This document shows, piece after piece, positions 21,201 to 29,437 of a stretch of DNA of 64,000 nucleotides; the first letter of the stretch is position 1; each line of letters starts with the position of its first letter. The position numbers were made by a program, and so were the translations under genes. The DNA lies in assembly GCA_031835245.1 (NCBI GenBank), contig JAVKOQ010000020.1:126501-190500 (forward strand). The letters are read 5' to 3'. The notes beneath the pieces are model-generated. The model was not told where the DNA came from, made no database searches, and saw only the letters and a program-made list of their open reading frames with translations. This stretch comes from Balamuthia mandrillaris (lineage: Eukaryota; Discosea; Longamoebia; Balamuthiidae).

Positions 21201-23843
21201 GAAGAAGAAGAACAAGAACAAGAACAAGAACAAGAACAAGAAGAAGAAGAAGAACAAGAAGAACAAGAAGAACAAGAACATGAAAGAAAACGAGAATAAC
21301 ATAAACACAAGAATAAACGAGAAAGAAGTAAAAGAAAGCAGCGGGAAGACAAACTTGGACATCGATTTGGGCACCAGCAGCAATGAGAGCTTTCGCACAG
21401 TCGAGATGCGAGTGGCGGATGGCAAGGTGAAGAGGAGCTCTGCCTCTTGCGTCTCTTCGCTGCACATCAGCCCCCGAGTCGATGAGTACCTTTGTGTGTT
21501 TGAATAATAATGAGAAACAAGAGGGTGAAACAAAAGAAAGGTTCAACAACAAACCTTGACAGACTCCAAATGTCCTTTATAGCTGGCGTTATGCAAAGGA
21601 GTACCCTGATCCAAGTCCTCGCAGTTGACAGCCGCTCCAGCTGCCAACAGCGCCTTCAAACAGGAGGTCCTATTGGAGTAAGCCGCTTTGTGGAGAGGAT
21701 AAGCTCCATCCTGATCTCTGAACTGATGGTCGGCCGCTCCTTTCTCCAACAAGCATTCCACAGACGAGAGGTAGCCACGAAAGGCGGCTTTGTGGAGAGG
21801 GGTGGCCCCTTCCTCGTCGCGGCTGTTGGGGTTAGCCCCTTTGCTGAGGAGGAGGTCAATGCATTCGGTGCGACCTTTGAAAGCAGCATAGTGAAGCGGG
21901 GATGTCGTGAATTCCTCCTCTGTTTTGGTTCGAAGAGAGGAAAGAGGGAGAGGGAGAGAGGAGAGAGGAGAGAGAGAGAGAGAAGGAGAGGAAGAGAGTT
22001 AGTAAAGCGAAGGAGAAACAGCAATAGAAAATTGGAACCGATATCAGCATGGGCTCCATGTTGTAAAAGAAGTTCAAGGCATTGCTTCTGTCCTCGTCCG
22101 GCAGCATGATGGACGCCAGTGCATCCGCTGGCATCCTTGATGGCAACATTCGCTCTGCAGACTAGCAAACAACGGACCACTTCAGGATGGCCATGGAGAC
22201 AAGCCAGGTGCAGCGGCGTTCGCCCCTCTTTGTCGATGGGGTCCACTTTGCAGCCGCCGCTCTCAAGAAGAAGCTTTGCGCAGGAGAGGAAGCCCTTCTC
22301 GGCTGCCATGTGTAGCGCTGTGATGCCCGATGTATCGGCTGTTGGCGAGAAGAACAGCTGTTGCTTAGCAGAGAACAGGAAATTGGAGGAGAAAGAGAAG
22401 AGCAAAGTGAAGAGAGAAGAGCGTGAAGCGAAGAGAGAGGGCGAGAGAAGCAAAAAAGTGAGAGAAAAAAACCGTCATCCGCGGAGATCTTAAGCTCCTG
22501 TAGAAGGTACTCCACGCAGTTGCTATGGTCCGCCATAACTGCCCTATGCAACGGCGTGTGTCCGTCCTTGTCCACTAGCACACCCCTCTGTAGGACCAGC
22601 GGCTCCATCCCTGCGCTCCCTCCTCCTGTTGTAGCTGCTGCTGCTGTTGTGGAAGCAGCCTGCTCCAAGCTCTTCACCAAGACCTTCAGCACCTCCACAT
22701 GCCCCTGCCCGGCGGCATAGTGCAGGGCCGAGAGGCCGTCATTGTCCACGGCCGTGGCGGATGACGAGCCCCTTTGTAAAGCAAGAGGGATGCTATGACT
22801 GCGTTTGAAGAAGCAGAGGAGGCAGAGGAAGCAGCAGAGGAGGAGCCTGAAGAGGAGGAAGAAGAAAAAGAAGCAGGATCAAAGGGGGTTGAGGAAGAAA
22901 CGGAATAGGCTACAGAAGCACGAGGTGATGGTGGAGAGAGCAACGCTCTATCTACGTCCTCGCGACGAAGCTGCAGCGAATTAAACTCTCGTCGCGCTAT
23001 GTTGCTGCTGGTAGCAGTGGAAAGGAGAGAAGCGGCAGATAAAGAGGAAGTAGTAATGTAAGGAAGATCCATCTCCAGTCGACTGTCCTCCATAGATGCC
23101 ACACAGCTGAGATGCTTCTTTGTATCTTTTTTCCTCTCCTTTTGCACGCTTCGGCTGCTTTTGCTTCGTCGCATCTTTCTGTGTTCCTGCCTTTGGGCAC
23201 CCTTCTCTCTGCCTTTCCGCTCTCGCTCCATCCTGGAACCATCCTTCCGCACAGCATTCTCCTTCTCTTTCTTCTTCAGCGCTCCGGCAGAGGCAGCTCT
23301 AGTGAGAGACTTATTTCCTTTGGAGGTTGGGTCTGAGCTTCTTCTTCTCATTCGTTGTTGTGGTGGTTGCTCTAACCGCTCTTTTTCTCTACCTGTTTGA
23401 CGAGAAGAGCAAAGATTGTTGTTGCTGTTGGTGTGTTCTTTAGACGAAGACGGTGGAGGTGTACGCCTTTTGTTGTTGGGAGTGTTGCCGTCGTCAGAAC
23501 GATTGAGGGAGGTTTGTTGTTGTTGTTTAAGCTGCTGTAAATCCCCACATACTTCTTGAAGACTTCGCCGTTTCGTTATTTTGTCACCCCCTTTTTCTCT
23601 TCGCACCGTGGATGTGGGGCTACTTCTGGCCGAAGAGCTCTTCTTCCAAATGTTTGCCGACCGTTCCTCCACCTGCGAGGAAGAGGTCAGAGAGAAAGAA
23701 GCTTCTTTGTTGATCGAAAGCGGAAGCCTCTCGCAAGAACCTCTAGTCCCTATCATGAAGCTGATGGGACGCTCTCCTCCAGGTTCTCGTTCGACTTCCT
23801 TTAGCGCTTTTGCAATCTTCTTGGCAAGATCCTCATCTGCCAT
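18203..23843 (-). CDS. SecG-like ankyrin-Sec7-PH ArfGEF fused to a class 3 lipase domain
   Basis: Exons that close in phase: 22771-22473, 22338-22039, 21919-21555, 21489-21355, 21122-20851, 20766-20691, 20616-20498, 20367-20174, 20096-19873, 19779-19681, 19581-19209, 19141-18939, 18832-18613, 18549-18203. A first exon from ATG 23843 to about 22945 would give about 1,374 residues. Order: disordered Ser/Arg/Lys-rich N-terminus, about ten ankyrin repeats, Sec7 ([19 protein letters not shown]; catalytic-loop [24 protein letters not shown]), PH ([19 protein letters not shown]), then a lipase domain with GHSLGAAVA Ser, an Asp in IDDAKDPV and a His in [10 protein letters not shown]. Sec7 activates Arf GTPases and PH binds phosphoinositides, as in Dictyostelium SecG. 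The PH-to-lipase intron (19142-19208) has a CTAAC branch-like site; the lipase exon has no ATG of its own. The usual FRGT loop is not visible. The true 5' end is uncertain. Confidence 0.85.
21140..21290 (-). repeat. (TCC/TTC)n tract in an intron of the ANK-Sec7-lipase gene
   Basis: GGA then GAA/GAACAA triplets on the + strand lie between the exons at 20851-21122 and 21355-21489. The sense strand of the gene is pyrimidine. Confidence 0.95.
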
Positions 23844-24040
23844 TCCTGGTTCAAATGTGCACTCTTCCTCCAAATACCAGTATTCCACAGCTCTGTCTTT
23901 TTTTTTTTTCGACTACCAGCAGCTGTCGTTGGCCGCTGCCTTTGGTTCCCTTTTTGCCGGATTGAGTGGCAAAAAAAATATATGAGTACTTTTCCCCACC
24001 GCGTTTGCTGATGATTTGAAGAGACACGGAGCTTCCCGTA

Positions 24041-24082
24041 AGGCGGCGCAAAGATCATAAGATCTAAGGACAACGAATAAAG
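24041..24082. repeat. Left terminal inverted repeat of the Fanzor element
   Basis: AGGCGGCGCAAAGATCA is followed by a second GATC, GGACAACGAA and TAAAG. It matches the inverted right end with a few substitutions and small gaps. Read outward it contains an ATG (24057-24055) in a frame that stays open past the transposon boundary. Confidence 0.88.
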
Positions 24083-24635
24083 AAATCACGCCATTAGTCT
24101 TTTGGGCCAATGAGCATGTTTCCCGCCAAAACAACCCTTCCTTCTCCCACCCCTTTGAAGGCAAAGTGGTGGGTTGGGGTGTGGGGTGGGGGGTGTACGG
24201 AATGGATGCTCATGCTGCTGCTGCCGCCAATAAACTTTTGGTACTCGTCAGTCGCCTTGCCATTTTTCTGCTACTCGTTTTCTTCTCTTCTCTTCTTTTC
24301 TTTTCATTTCTTTCTTTTCAAAAGTAAACACACAGACACACACATCCACGAAGCTCCACGCACCACCGTATTTCTCATTGCTACGCTTCTACTACACAAG
24401 GAGGAAACCAGCGGAAGGAGGCAGAGGTGGAAACCGAAGCGGTTCAGCCGCAGGCAGGGGCACTGCTCCGATTGAAAAGGTAGCGTTCTTTTTTCTCTGC
24501 TCGCTCACTACATTTTTTGATGATGGGAAAAAAATTTGTTACCAACCACTCACTAATGATTTCTTTTGTTTAAAAAAGAACAGCATCACGAACCTCTGTG
24601 CGCCTCTTCCACAACGCTGCTGGAAGCTGGCCTGA
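24083..24635. other. 5' non-coding part of the Fanzor element
   Basis: This stretch is conserved between the two copies but carries different frame-shifting indels in them, so it is probably not coding. A candidate leader intron runs from the GT at 24481 to the AG at 24579, just upstream of the Fanzor start, and the same sequence exists in copy 1. A G-rich patch (24165-24200) and a pyrimidine-rich tract (24270-24320) are also present. Confidence 0.55.
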
Positions 24636-25961
24636 ATGGCAAGTTGCCCACAGTGCGGAAAAAAGTTTGCTACCTCTCACGGGTTGGCCATCCACTTCGG
24701 TCGGGTCCACAAGGAAGGGGGTCGCGCCACTACTTCTGCTACTTCCACTGCTACTCGGAAAAGAAGAGCGGAAAACGCCCCAGCGGCACCTCAGGCAAGG
24801 GCACAGAAGCGTGGAAGGCCGCAGGCTGCACCCGCCCAGCCCTTTTGGAACCAGTTTTCCAGCTTAATCGGGAGAAGATTAATAAAGATGAAGGAACAAG
24901 TCAGGAAGAAATTCCTAAATAACAGCAATTTCAAGGGAGAGAACAAGAGCCTTGCGTGGGTGTTGGAAACTCCTCGATTCATTCGGAGTGACGCTGTCGA
25001 TGATTTCTTCAACGGCGTGAAAAGCAGCTTGGCGGCGGGCAGAGGCACGACTGGATTCCAGATGAAGTTCCGTGGTAGGAAGGACAAGAGCCAGTCTCTC
25101 AGCATCCAAGCCAGGGAGTGGAACCACAACAGCTCTATCCGCCAACTCTTCTTCGGGGAGGCGCGAATCAAAGCGAGGGACAAGAACTACAAAGTTCCGT
25201 CAGAGGTGCTCTATGCCGTTCGTCTGGTGAAGGACACTCGACTGGGCCATTACTACCTCTGCGTGCCTCAGCCTTTGAAGCTCATGGGCGAGAGCCAAGC
25301 CCGTGAGCACCGAAGGAGAGAGGCAGGCATCATCGCCTTGGATCCAGGAGTGCGCACATTCATGACCACCTACAACGGCTGCGGGGAGGTCACCGAGTGG
25401 GGCAAAGCGGACATCAACGAGATAGGCAAGCTGTGCCACCGCCTGGATCGCATGCAGAGTAAGGGCACCAAGGTCAACCACAGACAACGGCGCCGTCTCC
25501 GAAGGGCCGCTGCTCGGCTTCGCCAGAGGATCCGCAACCTGGTGGATGACCTCCACAAGAAGCTCGTGTTTTGGTTGGTCAGGAACTTCTCCCTCATCCT
25601 TCTGCCAGAGTTCAGGAGCCAGCAGATGGTGCGGCGAGGCCACCGCCGCATTGGCTCACGAACGGCCAGAGCCATGCTCACCTGGTCCCACTATCGCTTC
25701 AGGCAGAGGCTCCTCAACAAGGCCAAGGAATTTCCGTCCTGTACGGTCTGCCTCTGCGATGAGGAATACACCTCCAAGACCTGCGGCAAGTGCGGCCAAG
25801 TCCACCACCAGTTGGGGGGAAACAAGACCTTTCGGTGCCCTCAACCCGAGTGTGGCTACCAGGCGGATCGAGATGCCAACGCCGCCCGAAACATCTTGAT
25901 CCGCTTTTTTACGTTGCAAGCACTTACCACCTCCTCCTCCTCCTCTGTGAGGGGGCGGTAG
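24636..25961 (+). CDS. Fanzor: eukaryotic TnpB-like RNA-guided nuclease, apparently intact
   Basis: A single exon encodes 441 residues. The ATG at 24636 is preceded directly by an in-frame TGA. The N-terminus carries a C2H2 finger (C4, C7, H20, H25) and a basic patch RKRR. The TnpB-like core follows: a wedge/helical region (KDKSQSLSIQAREWNHNS, TRLGHYYLCVP), RuvC-I IIALDPGVRTFM (D236), a basic bridging helix (RQRRRLRRAAARLRQRI), RuvC-II LILLPEFRSQQMVRR (E325), RARAMLTWSHYRFRQRL-type helix, zinc ribbon (C383, C386, C401, C406) and RuvC-III DRDANAARNI (D411). TnpB and Fanzor proteins are guided by an RNA from the element's 3' end and cut DNA next to a target-adjacent motif. All catalytic and zinc residues are present. 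I cannot decide between the Fanzor1 and Fanzor2 subgroups by eye. Confidence 0.95.
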   Translation: MASCPQCGKKFATSHGLAIHFGRVHKEGGRATTSATSTATRKRRAENAPAAPQARAQKRGRPQAAPAQPFWNQFSSLIGRRLIKMKEQVRKKFLNNSNFKGENKSLAWVLETPRFIRSDAVDDFFNGVKSSLAAGRGTTGFQMKFRGRKDKSQSLSIQAREWNHNSSIRQLFFGEARIKARDKNYKVPSEVLYAVRLVKDTRLGHYYLCVPQPLKLMGESQAREHRRREAGIIALDPGVRTFMTTYNGCGEVTEWGKADINEIGKLCHRLDRMQSKGTKVNHRQRRRLRRAAARLRQRIRNLVDDLHKKLVFWLVRNFSLILLPEFRSQQMVRRGHRRIGSRTARAMLTWSHYRFRQRLLNKAKEFPSCTVCLCDEEYTSKTCGKCGQVHHQLGGNKTFRCPQPECGYQADRDANAARNILIRFFTLQALTTSSSSSVRGR

Positions 25962-26133
25962 GCGGTAAGGTTGCTTTGGTGCCGGCACCGTTGCTTATAG
26001 CGAGTCGTAAGACAAGCCGTGATTAGGCACGCCGGAGGTGGGTTATTTTTTGTTTCTCTGTTTTTTGTTTTCCTTTTACTAATTTTGCTTTATTTTCGTT
26101 GTCCCATGGATCGGCTTGATCTTGGCGCCGCCT
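25962..26133 (+). ncRNA. Candidate Fanzor guide RNA (fRNA/omega RNA) scaffold region
   Basis: In known TnpB and Fanzor systems the guide scaffold is transcribed from the end of the gene through the right end of the element, and the flanking DNA forms the guide. This region contains a perfect 12-bp palindrome GGTGCCGGCACC (25978-25989) flanked by direct repeats TTGCTT. A GCCGG (26031-26035 area) can also pair with CCGGC in the palindrome. The assignment rests on position and local structure only. If correct, the guide of this copy would come from the 3' coding end of WDR12. Confidence 0.45.
26088..26133. repeat. Right terminal inverted repeat of the Fanzor element
   Basis: It reads CTTTATTTTCGTTGTCCC, then two GATC motifs and GCGCCGCCT up to 26133. 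It is the inverse of the left end with the same order of blocks. Confidence 0.88.
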
Positions 26134-28423
26134 TACCCTCTCTCCTCCCAACCAGAAAGGGTGAAGGAATGGTGCTTCAACACCGAGTCGCTGCCACCGC
26201 TCCAAATATCCTGCTTACGCCCTTTCTCTCCTTCCTCCTCCTCCGAGGCTTCGTCCTCCAGAGTCATTGTCGACCACGCCGCGCACAGCACCTTCTCCTT
26301 ATGGGCAGAAGGCAAGGTGTGGAGCGGGGTGATGCTGCGCACGTCCCAAACCTTGACTTTGCCGTCGTGAGAGGCGGAGAGGAAGAGGTGCTCGTTGCGA
26401 GGATGCCATTGCACGGTGCTCACCCATTCCGCGTGAGACAAAAATCTTTGTTTCACCATTGCGCCTTCTGTTTTTGTTTGCAAGCAAGTTTAGCAGAAAT
26501 TAAAAACAAAACACAATAAAAATGAGAATTAAAGACAAAGAGAAGAGAAGGTGTTACCAGTGGAACGAGGATCCCACAAGCGGATGTAGCGATCGGTGTG
26601 GCCGCTGATCAATGCGCCAAGATTGGCGTTGAAGGAGACACTCAACACCACGTGCTCGCCTGACTATTATTGTTTTGGAAAAAAAAAAGTTGGCATAAGG
26701 AATGAAATGAAATGAGAAGAAGAAAATAGAATACCAGAGTTCTTGTGTTAACGGTGCTGTCAACATCCCATTGGCGAATAGAGTGATCCCATGAGCCGCT
26801 GTAAATGGTGTCCGCAAGTGGCCACGTTAAACAGGAAACACATTGAGCATGCGATTCCAATGTTACCAATGCGGCCTGTTGATGTGTTTTTTTAAGTTTT
26901 TTAATCTTTGAGAAGTAAAGAACGAGAAGGAATAGAGGAGAAGAGAAAAGAAAGAAGGAGAAAAAAATACCTTGAACGGTTCCTTTTTGATCTTCTTTTT
27001 GTCGGACTCGTTGGCTTCGGATTTGTCAAAAGGATCGCCGGCTTCAAACTCGGATGTAGGATCCCAAACTTTAATTGTGTTATCCCATGCTCCCGAACAA
27101 AACTGAGTTTTTGTTTGACAGAGGGCATTAATAGAGATCAGGAGGAATGACGGTGAAAGCAAAGAGAAAGAACACAAAGAAGAAGAGGACGAAGGAGGAC
27201 AAGGCAAACCTTTTGGAAAGATGGATTATGAGCGAGAGCTTCTACGGAGCCAGTGTGTCCTTTAAACCGTTCTGCGTGTTCCACTTTCGAGTTCTTTGTA
27301 TTAACCTTTGTGTTTTGGTTTTGAAAAGAAGATAGAGTATTAACAACTGCGAGCAATTTGAGACAAGAAGAAGAAAAAGCGACAAACAAATACCTTCCAA
27401 GACGATATAGTATGATCCTTTGAGCCAAGAGCAAAATAAAGGACGTCAGTGCTTGCTGTAGGTTTTTGCAGCAGTTAGAAAGATGGAAACAGAAAATACG
27501 ATAGAGAAAGAAGGAGAAGAAAAAGGAAGGAAGGACAAACGTTTGGACAACCAAGTGGCGCTCTTGACGGCTCCGGTGTGGCGGGAGCCTTCAATGACCG
27601 CCGTTTTTTCTCCTTTGCTGTCCCACACGCAACCTCCTTGATCATAGGAGCCCGTCACCACAAAGCTATATTCGTCGGTGTTTAGAACGAAGAAGCAAAG
27701 AAGTATTGAAGAAGCAAAGCAGAAAGCAGAAAGTGGGAAGTGGGAAGAAGAAGAAGAAGAAGAAGAAGAAGAAGAAGAAGAAGAAGAACAAGAAGAACAA
27801 GAAGAAGAAGAAGAACAAGAAGAGCAAGAACAAGAACAAGAACAAGAGCAAGAACAAGAACAAGAACAAGAAGAACAACAAGAAGAAAGAACAAACGAAC
27901 CCAGTGAAAGAGGTGAGCAAGCAAGAGATCCAGTCGTCGTGCTGGTGGTCGGCTTCATGCTTGGGAGGGGGCGAGGCCTCCACGTACTCCAGCGTCAGGA
28001 TCTCTTCCTCCCCCTTTTGATGCTGTGCCAAGTATTTGCCCAGCGAGGTTCGCAGAAACTGCCGGTCGATCAGAAAATCAAATGGACGTTTCGGTTCTTT
28101 CATTTTTTAATGTGTGAGTGAGCGAAAAAAAAATCCGGAGAGGAAAGAGTGAGAGTACCAAGTCCTAACAAAAAGTTGACCACCTCCGAAAGGCCCAAAC
28201 GGGACAGCCGCAGGGGAACAAAGTAGGGGGTCTCTGGCGCGCGGAGCAAAGGGTCCTTGAGCTTGGTCACGAAGCGGACCTGCATCTCCTTCTCCTTTTC
28301 TTCTCCCTCATGGTTCGCTGCCTCCGCGGAGTCCTTGGCTTTGCTCTCTCGCTTCGCCTGCTGTCGTTCCTCCTCCTCCTCCTCGTCGATCCCCTCAAAG
28401 AAGTCCTCCTCCTCGTTCATCAT
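26133..28423 (-). CDS. WDR12: WDR12/Ytm1 ribosome biogenesis WD40 protein
   Basis: Nine exons (28423-28159, 28096-27901, 27665-27541, 27455-27394, 27305-27210, 27102-26971, 26875-26735, 26663-26558, 26464-26133) close in phase and give 484 residues. An acidic start precedes the NLE domain (MQVRFVTKLKDPLLRAPETP), then EVEYVEAS-like and HDDWISCL, then seven WD repeats (VVTGSYDQGGCVWD, FALGSKDHTISSW, FKGHTGSVEALAHNP, FCSGAWDNTIKVWD, IYSGSWDHSIRQWD, LISGHTDRYIRLWD, FLSASHDGKVKVWD). WDR12 is part of the PeBoW complex needed for 60S subunit maturation in the nucleolus. The stop codon TAA consists of the TA target duplication plus the first base of the Fanzor transposon, so the 3' UTR must be transposon sequence. 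Intron 2 holds a long triplet repeat. Confidence 0.95.
27739..27893 (-). repeat. (TTC)n tract in intron 2 of WDR12
   Basis: GAA/GAACAA triplets on the + strand fill most of the intron 27666-27900. The sense strand is pyrimidine. Confidence 0.95.
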
Positions 28424-29437
28424 TTTTCTTTCTTTCTTTTCTTCTTTTTTTCTTTATCGTTAAATTTTTGTAGACAAAATTCACGTCGTCACGGTGAAGT
28501 AAATATCGCGTCGTCTTGAGAGAGGAATATAGTGCCGAAATTCTGCGCAATTGGTGCACAGAAACGTTATGGAAGAAACTTGTGATGAAGGAAGGCGCTG
28601 TCCCCCCCCCCCCGCGCATGCTGCTCAACTGTGCTGCCTTCCTCAACGTTACGCTGCTGTTTTTCCCCTGGACATCACACTGCCCTCCCTTCTCTAACGG
28701 GATGCTGCTCCCGCCTCAAAAGGGGGACACTGCCCCGCCTGCTGAACCTCATGCTGCCCCACCCTCCTGCAGGGTTGGGTTGGGGCAGGTGCCACCTCCA
28801 AGCAGTCCACCACCTATTGGCAAGGCAGCAAGGGGTGGTGCACCACAACAGGGAGCTCATTGTCGATATCGAAAATCTGCGTTGGATCAATTATCCATTG
28901 TCGACACAAAATCCCGGCCAGTAAGAATGTTCCATCGGTATGAATACCGTATGATGGTCTCCGGTGTGCAGGACACGCATTCCCAATTGTTCGTTTGCTT
29001 GTTTGTTTTTTTTTTTTTTGTTGAAAACATTATTATTTTTTTTTTAACTATCACCGCCTGACCTGTTTCACAACCTTAATTTTCCAACAAAACAAATTTT
29101 TTTGAACCAACACAACAAAAACCATAGCAATCGATTTGATTGCAAATTTTTTGTTTTGCGTGTTGCTCAGGGCTCCTAAAGTACCACGTTTTTGCAGGGA
29201 ACGCCAAGGTTTGGCTCCTTAAACTACAAAAGTTTACACTTTTGTGTCAAACAACAAATCTGTTGAAAAAATTCAAAGGTGAGCAGGAATTCGTTTCCCA
29301 CAAAAGTTGGTGTCCTGAAACAGGTCAGCCTTATCAGTATACTGCAGAAGTTCGTGGACAACACGCGAAAGGCTGAAAATATTTCCAAAAAGAAAGAACC
29401 GCACCGTCCAAAAAAAAAAAATAAAAAAAATAACGCC
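28424..29437. other. Divergent intergenic region between WDR12 and the ZNFX1-like gene
   Basis: The part at 28590-28900 is GC-rich, starting with a run of 13 C, and carries an open + strand frame rich in Pro and His that I do not recognise. The part at 28980-29278 is AT-rich and looks like a promoter. I see no supported gene. Confidence 0.5.

Larger units (their letters stand above)
24041..26133 (+). mobile_element. Fanzor transposon, copy 2, complete, with TIRs and TA duplication
   Basis: The element is 2,093 bp long. Its left end reads AGGCGG CGCAAAGATCA inward from 24041. Its right end, read inward from 26133 on the opposite strand, reads AGGCGGCGCCAAGATCA. Both ends continue with a second GATC and a GGACAACGAA block, so the terminal inverted repeats are about 40-45 bp and imperfect. 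TA dinucleotides flank both ends (24039-24040 and 26134-26135), the target duplication typical of Tc1/mariner-type transposition. The only gene inside is Fanzor. No DDE transposase is present, so mobility would need a transposase supplied in trans. The 5' third is shared, nearly identical, with copy 1 at 1-837, which supports the left boundary independently. Confidence 0.93.

Noticed and set aside
21140-21290. Possible CRISPR-like or satellite array
   Set aside because: Simple triplet repeats without spacers, in an intron of a eukaryotic gene.
24041-26133. Insertion sequence from bacterial contamination
   Set aside because: The element carries a C2H2 finger, has TIRs with TA duplication, occurs twice and is embedded between spliced eukaryotic genes, so it is a resident eukaryotic element.
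28516-29061. Pro-rich + strand frame after a run of 13 C
   Set aside because: No recognisable domain, no clear splice partner, and it begins in unusual homopolymeric sequence; not supported as a gene.
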